Positions 1 through 5,772 of a DNA stretch of 12,655 bases are shown one piece after another; positions within the stretch are counted from its first letter, which is position 1; each line of letters opens with the position of its first letter. Both the position numbers and the translations under genes were made by a program. Location: positions 1 to 12,655 of the forward strand of contig DRBY01000015.1 of NCBI GenBank assembly GCA_011042755.1. The letters run 5' to 3'. Under the pieces are notes generated by a model that was given only the letters and a program-made list of their open reading frames with translations, was not told the origin of the DNA and did no database searches. Source of the DNA: Thermoproteota archaeon (GTDB lineage Archaea; Thermoproteota; Korarchaeia; Korarchaeales; Korarchaeaceae).

Positions 1-429
1 ATGATGCCTGGCGTCTGGACCTACGAGTCTGTAGAGGCCTGGTACCCCGGTACCACATGGAACCCGTCTGGCGACGTGGCCTTCGTCGGAGACAGCGAGG
101 GTCCCCTGGGGAGGACGGAGTACGCGAGCATGGGAGGCTGCTACTACGCGGCCAGGCTGGCCGTGGCGGAGGCGCTAGCTAGGGAGAAGAGACAGGCTAG
201 GGTCATCGTCTGGAGGGAGATTCATAGAGATCAGCTCATGCCTCTGGGAGTGTGGCTCGTCAGGGAGAGCGTTCGAGCCGCGCTTAAGAGCTCTCCAGAG
301 AGATTTTCGACGTTAGAGGAGGCCTTGAGAGAGGCAGGATCCTTCCTGAAGCTGCCGCTGAAGTTCTGGCTTAAGGTGTCCGATACCCTGTTTTCCTACA
401 GGCAGGAGACGTTAGCGCCGTACCTCTGA
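1..429 (+). CDS. nre: Nre-family archaeal DNA repair protein, C-terminal part (5' end outside window)
   Basis: This is the last 142 residues of a protein that almost certainly begins upstream: the frame is open at base 1 and Nre proteins are usually about 400 residues. What is visible fits the C-terminal Nre domain: a Trp/Tyr-rich start (PGVWTYESVEAWYP), the block GGCYYAARLAVAEAL, then RQARVIVWREI and PLGVWLVRESVRAAL. From family knowledge, Nre proteins are archaeal, act in the response to DNA damage and bind the sliding clamp PCNA through a C-terminal PIP motif. The extreme C terminus here, QETLAPYL, matches the Q-x-x-L-x-x-aromatic-hydrophobic pattern. The ATG at base 1 is probably an internal Met, not the start. 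The gene converges on htpX with only 5 bp between stops. The assignment rests on recalled family motifs, not a search. Confidence 0.8.
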   Translation: MMPGVWTYESVEAWYPGTTWNPSGDVAFVGDSEGPLGRTEYASMGGCYYAARLAVAEALAREKRQARVIVWREIHRDQLMPLGVWLVRESVRAALKSSPERFSTLEEALREAGSFLKLPLKFWLKVSDTLFSYRQETLAPYL

Positions 430-434
430 CGAAC

Positions 435-1367
435 TCACCAGGCTATTTGCGTCGCTAACTCCTCTAGAGCCCTCAGCCTGTCTACCAGGCTCGGGTGCGT
501 GGAGAATATCCCCAAGATCCTCTCTGACACAGTGGGTTTCTTCTCTAGCAGGGCCCTCTTGATCTCCTCAGGATCTACCGGAGGTAGAACCGGGTCAGAG
601 ATGAATAGAGGCCTGACCTGGGCGGCCTGAGCACCTATGTCTGGGTTGGAGTGCGCGGCTATCTTGATCAACGCGTCCTGAAGCTTCCTCGCGCCCCCCG
701 GTACTACCAAGGCTGCGTGAGCGTCCGCGTAGTACTCCCTGAGCCTGCTGAGCCTGAGAGAGATGAGCCAGAGCACGGTGGCGAGGGCCACCGCTATACC
801 CCCTGCTAGCAGGAACTCTCCACGCTCACTCCTCCTGCTCCCGAAGTAGGAAGAGTAGTAGAGCATCCTCCCGACGTGGTAGAGTACGGCAGGCAGGGTG
901 GACGCGACCATCATGACCTGCATGTCCCCGTGGGCTATGTGCCCGATCTCGTGAGCGATAACGGCCTCAACCTCCTCTGGCGAAAGGGTCTTCAGCAGAC
1001 CCTCTGTGACGGCCACTCTGTAGCCTGAGAATGGGGTTCCGTATGCAAAGGCGTTTGGGATCTTCAGCGGGACCAGCATGAGCTTCGGCTTTTTGATCCC
1101 GCTCTCTCTAGCGATATGTTCCACCACGGAGTGGAGCTTTGGAGCCTCCTCCGGCTTCAGCTCCCTGGCCCGGTACATCAGCTCGATTATAGAGGGAGAC
1201 AGGATCCAGAGGAGGACGTTAAACCCAACGGCCAGCACTATAGCCGTGACGGGAGCCACGAACCGCAGCAGGACTGCGAATGCGAGAGTCGCAAGTCCTA
1301 CCAGCAGAGCCATGGTGCCGAGCATCTCGAGCTTGAGCCTTCCTAGGTTGGATATTCTGGCCGCCAT
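435..1367 (-). CDS. htpX: HtpX-like membrane zinc metalloprotease (M48 family)
   Basis: M48 peptidase that degrades damaged or misfolded membrane proteins, with its active site on the cytoplasmic side in known homologues. Numbering from the ATG at 1367 (310 aa): two N-terminal membrane segments at about 16-36 and 38-60; the zinc motif HEIGH at 139-143 (two His ligands and catalytic Glu140); hydrophobic stretches at about 150-170 and 187-205; then SRLREYYADAHA, where Glu211 is the expected third zinc ligand. Length and order match the family. An in-frame TTG at 1382 gives a 5-residue longer reading, but a TATA-like box at 1394-1402 lies 27-35 nt upstream of 1367 and only 12-20 nt from 1382, so a leaderless ATG start is preferred. 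The stop converges on nre (5 bp gap). It lies downstream of the transglutaminase-like gene on the same strand but appears to have its own promoter. Confidence 0.93.
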   Translation of the reverse strand: MAARISNLGRLKLEMLGTMALLVGLATLAFAVLLRFVAPVTAIVLAVGFNVLLWILSPSIIELMYRARELKPEEAPKLHSVVEHIARESGIKKPKLMLVPLKIPNAFAYGTPFSGYRVAVTEGLLKTLSPEEVEAVIAHEIGHIAHGDMQVMMVASTLPAVLYHVGRMLYYSSYFGSRRSERGEFLLAGGIAVALATVLWLISLRLSRLREYYADAHAALVVPGGARKLQDALIKIAAHSNPDIGAQAAQVRPLFISDPVLPPVDPEEIKRALLEKKPTVSERILGIFSTHPSLVDRLRALEELATQIAW

Positions 1368-1393
1368 GGTCAGTAGGCCCAAACCAGACGTGG

Positions 1394-1402
1394 GATAAAA
1401 AG
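1394..1402 (-). promoter_or_regulatory. TATA-like box for htpX
   Basis: On the minus strand this reads CTTTTTATC. It ends 27 nt upstream of the htpX ATG at 1367, the spacing expected for a leaderless archaeal transcript, and sits in the short gap after the stop of the transglutaminase-like gene. Assigned by eye. Confidence 0.5.
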
Positions 1403-1419
1403 GAGGGGGCGAAAGGCGA

Positions 1420-2847
1420 CTACGGCAGCTCGCCCACTATGGGCAGGCTGCCTATGCGGTCCACGAGCTTCCCCTCCATCCTTATCTCCAGCCTTACCGC
1501 CGATCTCGGAGGCCCTTGGAACGTCAGCGTGACCACGGCGACCTGCCCGGGTGGGATGTTAACTTCCTGAGTGCTGCTGTTGATGTAGCGATCTCCCATG
1601 GCCGCCACGCCAGCCGTGACGGTGAGGTTGGCCCACGCCTGGCCGAAGTTGGCCACGGTCACCACGACGGTCGCCGCCCTGGCGGACTCCTGCCATATCA
1701 CGCCGATCCTGTCTCTAACCAGCACTGGGAGCGGGTAGTTCTCAAACTTCGGGAAGAGGAAGATGGGGTGCTCGTAGTCGAGGTACTCCGGGAGGAGTGG
1801 CTGCCCTAGCAGGTACCCGGGTTGCGTGGCGTCGATGTAGTAGTATGTGGTGCCATTGACCTCCCAGCGCAGCCCCTTTCCGCTCTCGAGCGCTATCCCC
1901 ACGCCCATGTGGCCGGCTGCGAAGCCCGGCTTACCCCAGATTATGATCAGCGTTACGTTATAGCCCATCTCCATGTAGAGCGTCGCCAGGAGTATGGCGT
2001 GGTCCTCGCAGTCGCCCGCAAAGTCCAGCAGGGTCTCTATCGGGTACCTGGGGTACTCGCCCTCCGCCATGATGACGTCCTTCTCTAGGCTGTAGGGGAT
2101 GCTCTGGACGAAGGCCGCCAAGAACTCTATGGTCTGGATCTCGTCGAAGCCCTCAGAACGCGCCATTGCCAGCAGCTTGTTCAGCAGGCTCCGCAGGTAG
2201 GGTCTCGAGAGTGGGTCCGAAGCCAGCACCGCCCAGTCCTCGTAGGGAATCGTGTGCTCCATGCTGGTGTAGTAGAGGTAGAGATCCCTCGGCACGGTCA
2301 GCCCTAGGGAGTACTGCTTGCCGGCGTAGGTCCACCTGAACTCCCTGCTGGCAACGTCCGCGGTCTTGTAGCCAAACGGAGAGACCTCAGCTATCCTGCT
2401 TGGGTAGAGTATCCAGTCTTGGTAGCCGCCCGACTCGAAGAGCAGGACTGCCTGGTAGGTCTCCTCTCTGGTGTGGCCAGCTAAGACTACGTAGTGCCTG
2501 CCGTTGATGTGCCTCACGAAGAAGTTGAGGTAGCCGGCTACCCTCCTGAGCAGACCTTCCTCGTCGGCCGTCAGGAACTGAGAGGATATGTTCCCCACTC
2601 CCTCGTAGGCGTCTGGGCCTCCGAGGATGAATACAGCCGTGGCTGAAGCCTCTACACTCTCCAGCTCATCTGCCGAGACGATTTGGACCTCAGCGCCTCT
2701 TCCAGCTAGGAACTGGGCCAGCAGCTCCGCTGCAGGCGCATCCACACTGTTCGAGACTATGATCGCGTGAGGCCCAGAAGATCTCGCGGGAACTGCGTGA
2801 ACCGCGAGGGTCAACACTAGGATCAGAGCGCACGCGAACTTGTGCAT
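1420..2847 (-). CDS. Secreted transglutaminase-like protein with N-terminal surface-type domain and C-terminal Ig-like domain
   Basis: Numbering from the ATG at 2847 (475 aa). A signal peptide covers about 1-22 (MHKF, hydrophobic core, then VPARSS). Residues 27-140 contain FILGGPDAYEGVGN and YVVLAGHTREETYQAVLLF, which resemble repeats in archaeal surface and S-layer-associated proteins. Residues 235-345 form a transglutaminase-like domain with a complete Cys-His-Asp triad: Cys280 in GDCEDHAILLATLY, His313 in GHMGVGIA, Asp339 in YYYIDATQP. Residues 390-445 look like a CARDB-type beta-sandwich (ATVVVTVANFGQAWANLTV, then PPGQVAVVTLTF). The family includes cysteine proteases and cross-linkers; which activity applies is unknown. 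No C-terminal anchor is seen. The frame is open to 2982, but that stretch is hydrophilic and would overlap the divergent amidotransferase start. A TATA-like TAATTA at 2871-2876 fits a leaderless start at 2847; ATG 2859 is the alternative. Confidence 0.82.
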   Translation of the reverse strand: MHKFACALILVLTLAVHAVPARSSGPHAIIVSNSVDAPAAELLAQFLAGRGAEVQIVSADELESVEASATAVFILGGPDAYEGVGNISSQFLTADEEGLLRRVAGYLNFFVRHINGRHYVVLAGHTREETYQAVLLFESGGYQDWILYPSRIAEVSPFGYKTADVASREFRWTYAGKQYSLGLTVPRDLYLYYTSMEHTIPYEDWAVLASDPLSRPYLRSLLNKLLAMARSEGFDEIQTIEFLAAFVQSIPYSLEKDVIMAEGEYPRYPIETLLDFAGDCEDHAILLATLYMEMGYNVTLIIIWGKPGFAAGHMGVGIALESGKGLRWEVNGTTYYYIDATQPGYLLGQPLLPEYLDYEHPIFLFPKFENYPLPVLVRDRIGVIWQESARAATVVVTVANFGQAWANLTVTAGVAAMGDRYINSSTQEVNIPPGQVAVVTLTFQGPPRSAVRLEIRMEGKLVDRIGSLPIVGELP

Positions 2848-2870
2848 CACTATGCGCATAATGCTGGGAG

Positions 2871-2876
2871 TAATTA
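2871..2876 (-). promoter_or_regulatory. TATA-like element for the transglutaminase-like gene
   Basis: TAATTA, 24-29 nt upstream of the ATG at 2847 and only 12-17 nt from the alternative ATG at 2859. It supports the inner start, directly in front of the signal peptide. Assigned by eye. Confidence 0.35.
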
Positions 2877-2938
2877 GTCTTCTCGTGACGGCGATGCTCT
2901 TTTTTCTGGAGAGTCTGTGGGCGGCCTCTAGGGTAACC

Positions 2939-3676
2939 TTGTGCAGGATGGTCGCCGCGATATCGCCCGAGCCTCTGCCCATCTACGCGCCCATAGAGAT
3001 GGTCGATATCCTAGCCAGTCTGGCCCTGAGAGGTAGGAGCAGAGATGGCATGGGCCATCCCCACGGCTGGGGCATGCTGGCCTTTTTGAGAGGTCAGCTA
3101 GTGGCTTACGTCAGGTCGCTGAAGCCAGCGTGGCAGGCTGAGTTCAGAGAGGGGTTCAGAGCCGATCTGCTCCTCCTCCACGCCAGGAGGACCTCAGTGG
3201 GCGAGGTTCTGATAAAGAACACTCACCCATTCGTTAGGCTTCACGAAGGGAGGCTGTGGGGGCTCGCGCACAATGGAACGATAGAGCGCTGGGAGGCGCT
3301 TGTGGGAGATCGCCGGGGAGACATGCTTGGAGATACCGACAGCGAGGCTCTCTTAGTATACCTCTCGTTGGCTGGCAGTCTAAGGAACGCAGCAGCAAAG
3401 CTGCGTGAACTCAGAAGCAGGATCGAAGAACTTGGGCTAAAGTCAGCTACCAACATCCTGACAGATGGAGAAAGCCTGCTCGCCTCGAAGGCTACGGCGG
3501 AGGGCGAGAACGCGTGCACGCTCTACTGGACCACTAGGGACTGGGGCGGAGTGGAGTCTCTGGTGCTCTCCTCCGAGCCAATAAGAGAGTGGGGGGATAA
3601 GTGGGAGGAGGTACCCAACTGGTCGTCCCTCTTGGTGAAGAAGGCCAGGGGAGGGCTTCTAGTGGAGTATGTCTGA
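2939..3676 (+). CDS. Class II glutamine amidotransferase (Ntn-type, stand-alone)
   Basis: Ntn-type glutaminase domain that releases ammonia from glutamine; the acceptor reaction is not evident. The start is set by chemistry: in this family the nucleophile is Cys at position 2, exposed after Met removal. The only suitable codon is TTG at 2939, giving M-C-R-M-V-A-A-I-S and 245 residues. Typical motifs follow: HGWGM at 42-46, HARRTSVG at 81-88 (glutamine-binding Arg region), NTHPF at 94-98, AHNGT at 110-114 (oxyanion-hole Asn-Gly), and DTDSEA at 132-137. No synthase domain is attached, as in the YafJ/EgtC-like stand-alone group. The frame is open back to 2840, but that extension is antisense to the neighbour's 5' end and would bury the catalytic Cys. 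It is divergent from the transglutaminase-like gene and convergent with yjbQ (5 bp between stops). No ergothioneine or other pathway gene is adjacent. Confidence 0.87.
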   Translation: MCRMVAAISPEPLPIYAPIEMVDILASLALRGRSRDGMGHPHGWGMLAFLRGQLVAYVRSLKPAWQAEFREGFRADLLLLHARRTSVGEVLIKNTHPFVRLHEGRLWGLAHNGTIERWEALVGDRRGDMLGDTDSEALLVYLSLAGSLRNAAAKLRELRSRIEELGLKSATNILTDGESLLASKATAEGENACTLYWTTRDWGGVESLVLSSEPIREWGDKWEEVPNWSSLLVKKARGGLLVEYV

Positions 3677-3681
3677 GCAAC

Positions 3682-4110
3682 TCAATCTCCAACGACGGTG
3701 ACTACGACCCTTCTGGTACGAGGCCCATCGAGTTCTACCAGAAGGACGGATTGCCACGTCCCCAGCATGAGGTCTCCTTTTGAGACCGGGATGGTTACCT
3801 CTGGCTGCATGACCATTGAGATGATGTGAGCGTGAGCGTTCTGTTCACGGGAGAATCCAGCGTACTTCGCGTTGTGTCTATAGTGAGCATCGAGAGGGAC
3901 AAGCCTTGACAGCGTCTCTAGGAGATCTTCCCAGAGATCTGGATCTGCCTCGTTGACCGTGACTCCAGCCGTCGTGTGGCCTAGCCAGACGTTAACGATG
4001 CCCTCACGCACTCCACTCTGGGCCACCAGCGACCGAACCTGCCTCGTTACGTCGATCACCTCCAGCCTCCTCTTGGTCCGGATCTCCGCCGACCCTCTCC
4101 AAACGGTCAA
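3682..4110 (-). CDS. yjbQ: YjbQ/UPF0047 family protein
   Basis: A compact 142-residue protein covering the whole UPF0047 fold. Signature motifs: LGHTTAGVTVNEADPDLWED (about 43-62), YRHN (77-80), NAHAHI (91-96), a long block ending in DLMLGTWQ (113-120) and LVELDGPR (124-131). The clustered His residues (45, 93, 95) form the family's presumed active site. Some members have weak thiamine-phosphate synthase activity, hence the database name 'secondary thiamine-phosphate synthase'; the physiological role is unresolved. The start is TTG at 4110, with a GGTGAG-like site just upstream. The nearby ATG (4113-4115) is out of frame and meets a stop after one codon. A TATA-like box lies at 4143-4150. It is convergent with the amidotransferase and divergent from alaX. 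Confidence 0.9.
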   Translation of the reverse strand: MTVWRGSAEIRTKRRLEVIDVTRQVRSLVAQSGVREGIVNVWLGHTTAGVTVNEADPDLWEDLLETLSRLVPLDAHYRHNAKYAGFSREQNAHAHIISMVMQPEVTIPVSKGDLMLGTWQSVLLVELDGPRTRRVVVTVVGD

Positions 4111-4142
4111 TTCATCTCACCGCACTCACCTGTCAAGCCCAA

Positions 4143-4150
4143 GGTAAAAG
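4143..4150 (-). promoter_or_regulatory. TATA-like box for yjbQ
   Basis: Reads TCTTTTAC on the minus strand and ends 33 nt upstream of the yjbQ TTG, allowing a leader of a few nt. A second similar element (CTCTTTTATG on the minus strand) lies further up at about 4189-4198. Both are in the 181-bp divergent yjbQ/alaX gap, which holds no gene I can support; the gap also has a small perfect hairpin, ATGCT-6 nt-AGCAT, at 4168-4183. Confidence 0.35.
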
Positions 4151-4233
4151 AGGTTGGGGGCCGCTCTAATGCTGAAGAAAGCATCTCCTCATAAAAGAGG
4201 CGCCACAAGGCTCCGATGGCCAGCTGTCTGGGG

Positions 4234-4286
4234 TTTTAACCTATCATATGACACCATCAACCCGGGACTTTCAGCCTGGTGAGGTG
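4234..4286 (+). promoter_or_regulatory. Promoter and ribosome-binding site of alaX
   Basis: A TATA-like TTTTAAC at 4234-4240 would start transcription near 4262, leaving a leader of about 30 nt. A good Shine-Dalgarno GAGGTG at 4281-4286 sits 5 nt before the TTG at 4292 and supports that start. Assigned by eye. Confidence 0.4.
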
Positions 4287-4291
4287 TCGGC

Positions 4292-5053
4292 TTGACAAGC
4301 ATAGAGCGAGCAGTAGAGGGGCTCCCGGAGACGGAGAAGCTCTACCTCACCGACTCGTATGTGAAGACCTGTTCAGCGACCGTAATCCGCATAATCAAGC
4401 ACAGAGGGGCTAGGAGGCACATAGTATTGGATAGGACAGTATTTCACCCTTTGGCTGGAGGCCAGCCGAGCGACACCGGGCTCATCGAGGGAGAAGGCTT
4501 TAGATTCCAGGTCAAGAAGGCCCTCCTGCACAAAGGAGTCGTTCTTCACTTCGGCAAACTGACGGGAAGAGAGCCAGAAGAAGGGGAGTCCGTAGAGTGC
4601 GTGCTCGACTGGGAGAGAAGGTACCTCGTAATGAGGCTACACACGGCAGGGCACATCTTGGACGCGGCAGTAAGCGAGTACTTCGGCAGGTGCGTCGACA
4701 CTCTTGGAGCAAACCACGGGCCGCCTGCCGCCTACGTTGACTACGACCACGCTCCTCCTGACGCTAGGGCTCTGGCCTCGATAGAGGAGAGCGCCAACCG
4801 CATAGCCGCCTCGGATCTCGAGGTCAAGATCAAGTTCGTTGAGGCAGAGAGGCTCGCCGAGGAGGTCTACAATGCTCCTAACTTGGATAGGTTGCCCAAG
4901 GCTTCGAGCTACAGGATCGTAGAGATAGTTGGCGTGAACGCAATACCGTGCACGGGGACGCACGTGGTCAGGACCAAGGAGGTGGGGAGAATCGAACTCT
5001 TAGGTCTCGAGGAGTTGAGCAGGGGGTTTCGGCTCAGGTATCGCGTGGTCTGA
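4292..5053 (+). CDS. alaX: AlaX-type alanyl-tRNA editing protein
   Basis: Free-standing homologue of the AlaRS editing domain; the family hydrolyses Ser- or Gly-tRNA(Ala) in trans in the cytoplasm. The 253-residue protein has an N-terminal beta-barrel part with the glycine-rich motif HPLAGGQPSDTG (52-63). The editing domain has both zinc half-sites: HTAGH (His117, His121) and CTGTH (Cys220, His224). Length and the glycine-rich motif suggest the medium (AlaX-M) class, and there is no C-terminal oligomerisation domain as in AlaX-L. Family members more often read HPxGGGQP; here one Gly is replaced (PLAGGQP). The TTG start at 4292 has a GAGGTG site 5 nt upstream. It is divergent from yjbQ; the next plus-strand gene follows after a structured gap. 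Confidence 0.92.
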   Translation: MTSIERAVEGLPETEKLYLTDSYVKTCSATVIRIIKHRGARRHIVLDRTVFHPLAGGQPSDTGLIEGEGFRFQVKKALLHKGVVLHFGKLTGREPEEGESVECVLDWERRYLVMRLHTAGHILDAAVSEYFGRCVDTLGANHGPPAAYVDYDHAPPDARALASIEESANRIAASDLEVKIKFVEAERLAEEVYNAPNLDRLPKASSYRIVEIVGVNAIPCTGTHVVRTKEVGRIELLGLEELSRGFRLRYRVV

Positions 5054-5074
5054 AAGTGGAACGTGGTAGCTGTA

Positions 5075-5148
5075 TCCCCGAACAGTAGCTTCCGCACTTC
5101 CGGGGAGAACGTCTGGAGTCGAACTACGATCGACTGCGGTGCTTCCGC
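5075..5148 (+). other. Array of three hairpins between alaX and the PAP2-like gene
   Basis: Three non-overlapping inverted repeats fall in 74 nt of non-coding sequence. First, TCCCCGAA at 5075-5082 pairs with 5098-5106 (8 pairs, one bulged C, 15-nt loop). Second, AGTCGA and TCGACT at 5117-5122 and 5130-5135 form a perfect 6-bp stem with a 7-nt loop. Third, GCGG and CCGC at 5136-5139 and 5145-5148 enclose a 5-nt loop. The array starts 21 nt after the alaX stop and ends before a TATA-like box. It may be a small RNA, a processing or termination structure for alaX mRNA, or chance. No tRNA or C/D-box pattern was recognised. Confidence 0.35.
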
Positions 5149-5164
5149 CGAATTGTGGAACTCC

Positions 5165-5170
5165 TTTTTA
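5165..5170 (+). promoter_or_regulatory. TATA-like box for the PAP2-like gene
   Basis: TTTTTA, 27-32 nt upstream of the TTG at 5197. It argues for a leaderless start at 5197 rather than at the in-frame GTG at 5155, which lies upstream of the box and has no Shine-Dalgarno site. Confidence 0.4.
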
Positions 5171-5196
5171 GATCACCACATCCCCCTCTTCCCGCT

Positions 5197-5772
5197 TTGA
5201 AGACGGAAAAGCTAGCAGAACTCCTATCATTGGTACTGTCTCCCTCGACGCTTGGCGCCCTCGCCGCCGCGGCGCTCGTCGCGAGCGAGACGGCAGAGGC
5301 TACTCTGGCGCCTCTCATCGGGTTCGGCATGGGACTCGTGTTCCTTGGCATCCTTCCGGCAGCCCCCGTCGCTGCCGGAGACGGAGTCAACGGCCTGAGC
5401 GGCACGAGCATCACGGACAAATCTCGAAGAGTTGCTCTCCTGCTCTGGACAGCTCCGGTGTATGCAGCCGGCGCGCTGGCATTCCGCCTGATAGGCTGGA
5501 CGAGTCTCTCCTTCCTCTCAGTCAGCTACTCTCTCGCGGCCCTCGCGCTAGCCGTTACAAGCACTAGAGTGAGGGTCAGCCTTCACGCTGCCGGGCTGGC
5601 CGTCCCGGGGGTTACCCTCGCCCTCCTCAGAGGAGTATGGTGGCTATTCTCCCTAGCACTCGTGATCCCAGTGGCTTGGGCCAGGATAAAGCTCGGGGTG
5701 CACACTCTTGCCCACGTGCTCCTGGGCGCCGTTATAGGAGGTCTAATCCCACTCCTGATCTGGTTCCTGTAG
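5197..5772 (+). CDS. PAP2-like membrane phosphatase family protein
   Basis: Integral membrane protein of 191 residues from the TTG at 5197 (205 from GTG 5155), with about six hydrophobic segments. Three spaced motifs recall PAP2/lipid phosphatases: DKSRR (74-78) in place of K-x6-RP, SLHAAG (128-133) in place of PSGH, and R163-x5-H169-x3-H173 in ARIKLGVHTLAHVLLG in place of SR-x5-H-x3-D. The last motif keeps the Arg and His but has His where the Asp usually stands. PAP2 enzymes dephosphorylate lipid phosphates or polyprenyl pyrophosphate at the membrane; the substrate here is unknown and activity is not assured given the altered motifs. The coding end overlaps the convergent membrane-protein gene by 30 bp. 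Confidence 0.65.
   Translation: MKTEKLAELLSLVLSPSTLGALAAAALVASETAEATLAPLIGFGMGLVFLGILPAAPVAAGDGVNGLSGTSITDKSRRVALLLWTAPVYAAGALAFRLIGWTSLSFLSVSYSLAALALAVTSTRVRVSLHAAGLAVPGVTLALLRGVWWLFSLALVIPVAWARIKLGVHTLAHVLLGAVIGGLIPLLIWFL

Noticed and set aside
2848..2982. N-terminal extension of the transglutaminase-like protein
   Set aside because: It would place about 45 hydrophilic residues before a well-formed signal peptide, overlap the amidotransferase coding start and lie upstream of the TATA-like box.
5117..5135. Possible tRNA T-arm-like hairpin after alaX
   Set aside because: The 6-bp stem and 7-nt loop look arm-like, but the loop lacks a TTC/RA consensus and no acceptor, D or anticodon arms fit around it.
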